From contig JAPYWT010000182.1 of assembly GCA_028276215.1 (NCBI GenBank), positions 1 through 5,647 of the forward strand: a stretch of 5,647 nucleotides of DNA, written 5' to 3'. A program made the position numbers and the translations under genes. This document shows positions 5,042 to 5,647 of the stretch, one piece after another. Each line of letters begins with the position of its first letter. The first letter of the stretch is position 1. The stretch is from Thermoflexus sp. GTDB lineage: Bacteria > Chloroflexota > Anaerolineae > B4-G1 > DUEL01. The notes below the pieces were generated by a model. The model was not told where the DNA came from, ran no database searches, and saw nothing but the letters and a program-made list of their open reading frames with translations.

Positions 5042-5647
5042 ATGAGCATTCTGGTCACCGGCGGCGCCGGCTACATCGGTAGCATCGTCGTGGAAGAACT
5101 GATCCGCAAAGGGTACCAGGTGGTCGTGCTGGATAACCTCTATACCGGCCACCGGGCCGCCGTCCACCCCCAGGCCACCTTTGTCTACGGGGACCTGGCC
5201 GACCGGCAGACCGTCCGCACCGTCTTTGAGACCTATCCCATAGACGCGGTGATGCACTTCGCCTCGTACACGCTGGTCGGCGAATCCATGGAGTTGCCCT
5301 TCAAGTACCTGGGGGAGAACGTCACCAACGGGCTGAACCTGCTGCAGGAGGCCGTGGCTCACGGCGTGCGCCGGTTCATCCTCTCCTCCACGGCCAATCT
5401 GTTTGACCGGCCGAGACGGATTCCGATAGACGAGGAAGAAGACATCGTCCCCGGCAGTCCCTACGGGGAGTCCAAGAACCTGCTGGAGCGGATTCTCTTC
5501 TGGCTGGACCGTATCTACGGTTTCCGGTACGCGGCGCTGCGGTACTTCAACGCCGCCGGGGCTTCCCCTTCGGGCGAACGGGGGGAGGACCACGACCCGG
5601 AGACCCACCTGATCCCGCTGGTCCTGCGGGTGGCGCTGGGACTGGAG
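5042..5647 (+). CDS. galE: UDP-glucose 4-epimerase (GalE-type extended SDR), 3' end cut by window
   Basis: This is the NAD-dependent enzyme interconverting UDP-glucose and UDP-galactose in the cytoplasm, feeding the Leloir pathway and glycan precursors. ATG 5042 follows a strong AGGAGG (5031-5036) at 5 bases. The first 202 residues are present and open to the window end; the family is about 320-340 long. The Rossmann motif TGGAGYIG is at 6-13, DNLYTGH at 31-37 gives the adenosine-ribose contact region, FASYTLVGES at 73-82 matches the GalE substrate loop, and the catalytic set is Ser116 in SSTA with YGESK (Tyr141, Lys145). YFNAAGA at 168-174 and THLIPLVL at 188-195 are UDP-sugar binding segments. 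The segment after SSTA reads NLFDRP instead of the usual xVYGxP. A related epimerase or dehydratase of the same family cannot be fully excluded without the C-terminus. Confidence 0.88.
   Translation, partial: MSILVTGGAGYIGSIVVEELIRKGYQVVVLDNLYTGHRAAVHPQATFVYGDLADRQTVRTVFETYPIDAVMHFASYTLVGESMELPFKYLGENVTNGLNLLQEAVAHGVRRFILSSTANLFDRPRRIPIDEEEDIVPGSPYGESKNLLERILFWLDRIYGFRYAALRYFNAAGASPSGERGEDHDPETHLIPLVLRVALGLE

Noticed and set aside
4537..5082. 181-residue + frame running across the kinase end, tRNA, terminator and galE start
   Set aside because: It spans a complete tRNA gene, a terminator and the palindromic element, and has no domain-like content.
5009..5608. 199-residue minus-strand frame opposite galE
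   Set aside because: The + strand encodes a clear epimerase with NAD and YxxxK motifs; the antisense frame has no recognisable family.

Overview
This is a GC-rich bacterial window carrying five protein genes, all on the + strand, and one tRNA gene. The likely source is a Chloroflexota (Anaerolineae-like) bacterium. That guess rests on a GAF/PAS sensor kinase with a multi-helix membrane module, on an epimerase with an SSTANLF active-site variant, and on intergenic repeats of the CACGAAGGA and CCTCACCCC types. It is an inference from memory, not a database match.

Positions 1-2208 hold an iron-complex/cobalamin-type ABC importer in the order binding protein (3' end only), FecCD/BtuC-type permease, ATPase. 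Binding protein and permease overlap by 4 bases (GTGA). Permease and ATPase are separated by 94 bases filled with a tandem repeat and small hairpins. Together they form a metal-chelate or corrinoid uptake system; the substrate cannot be read from the sequence.

Positions 2209-2384 are an intergenic region with a good sigma-70-type promoter and a G-rich leader. It drives a 766-residue membrane histidine kinase (2385-4685) with integral-membrane, GAF, PAS, HisKA and HATPase domains. No response regulator lies beside it. A tRNA-Gln(CTG) gene starts 8 bases after the kinase stop, and its best promoter lies inside the last codons of the kinase gene. A strong hairpin with a T-rich tail (4816-4851) ends this block.

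Positions 4852-5041 hold no gene but do hold the most unusual structure of the window. It is an approximately 87-base MITE/REP-like element whose 60-base core can fold into a T-shaped structure with no unpaired base at the three-way junction. The element has imperfect terminal inverted repeats and is flanked by an 8-base direct repeat. It sits just upstream of a galE-type UDP-glucose 4-epimerase gene (5042 onward), which runs off the end of the window. No minus-strand gene is supported.
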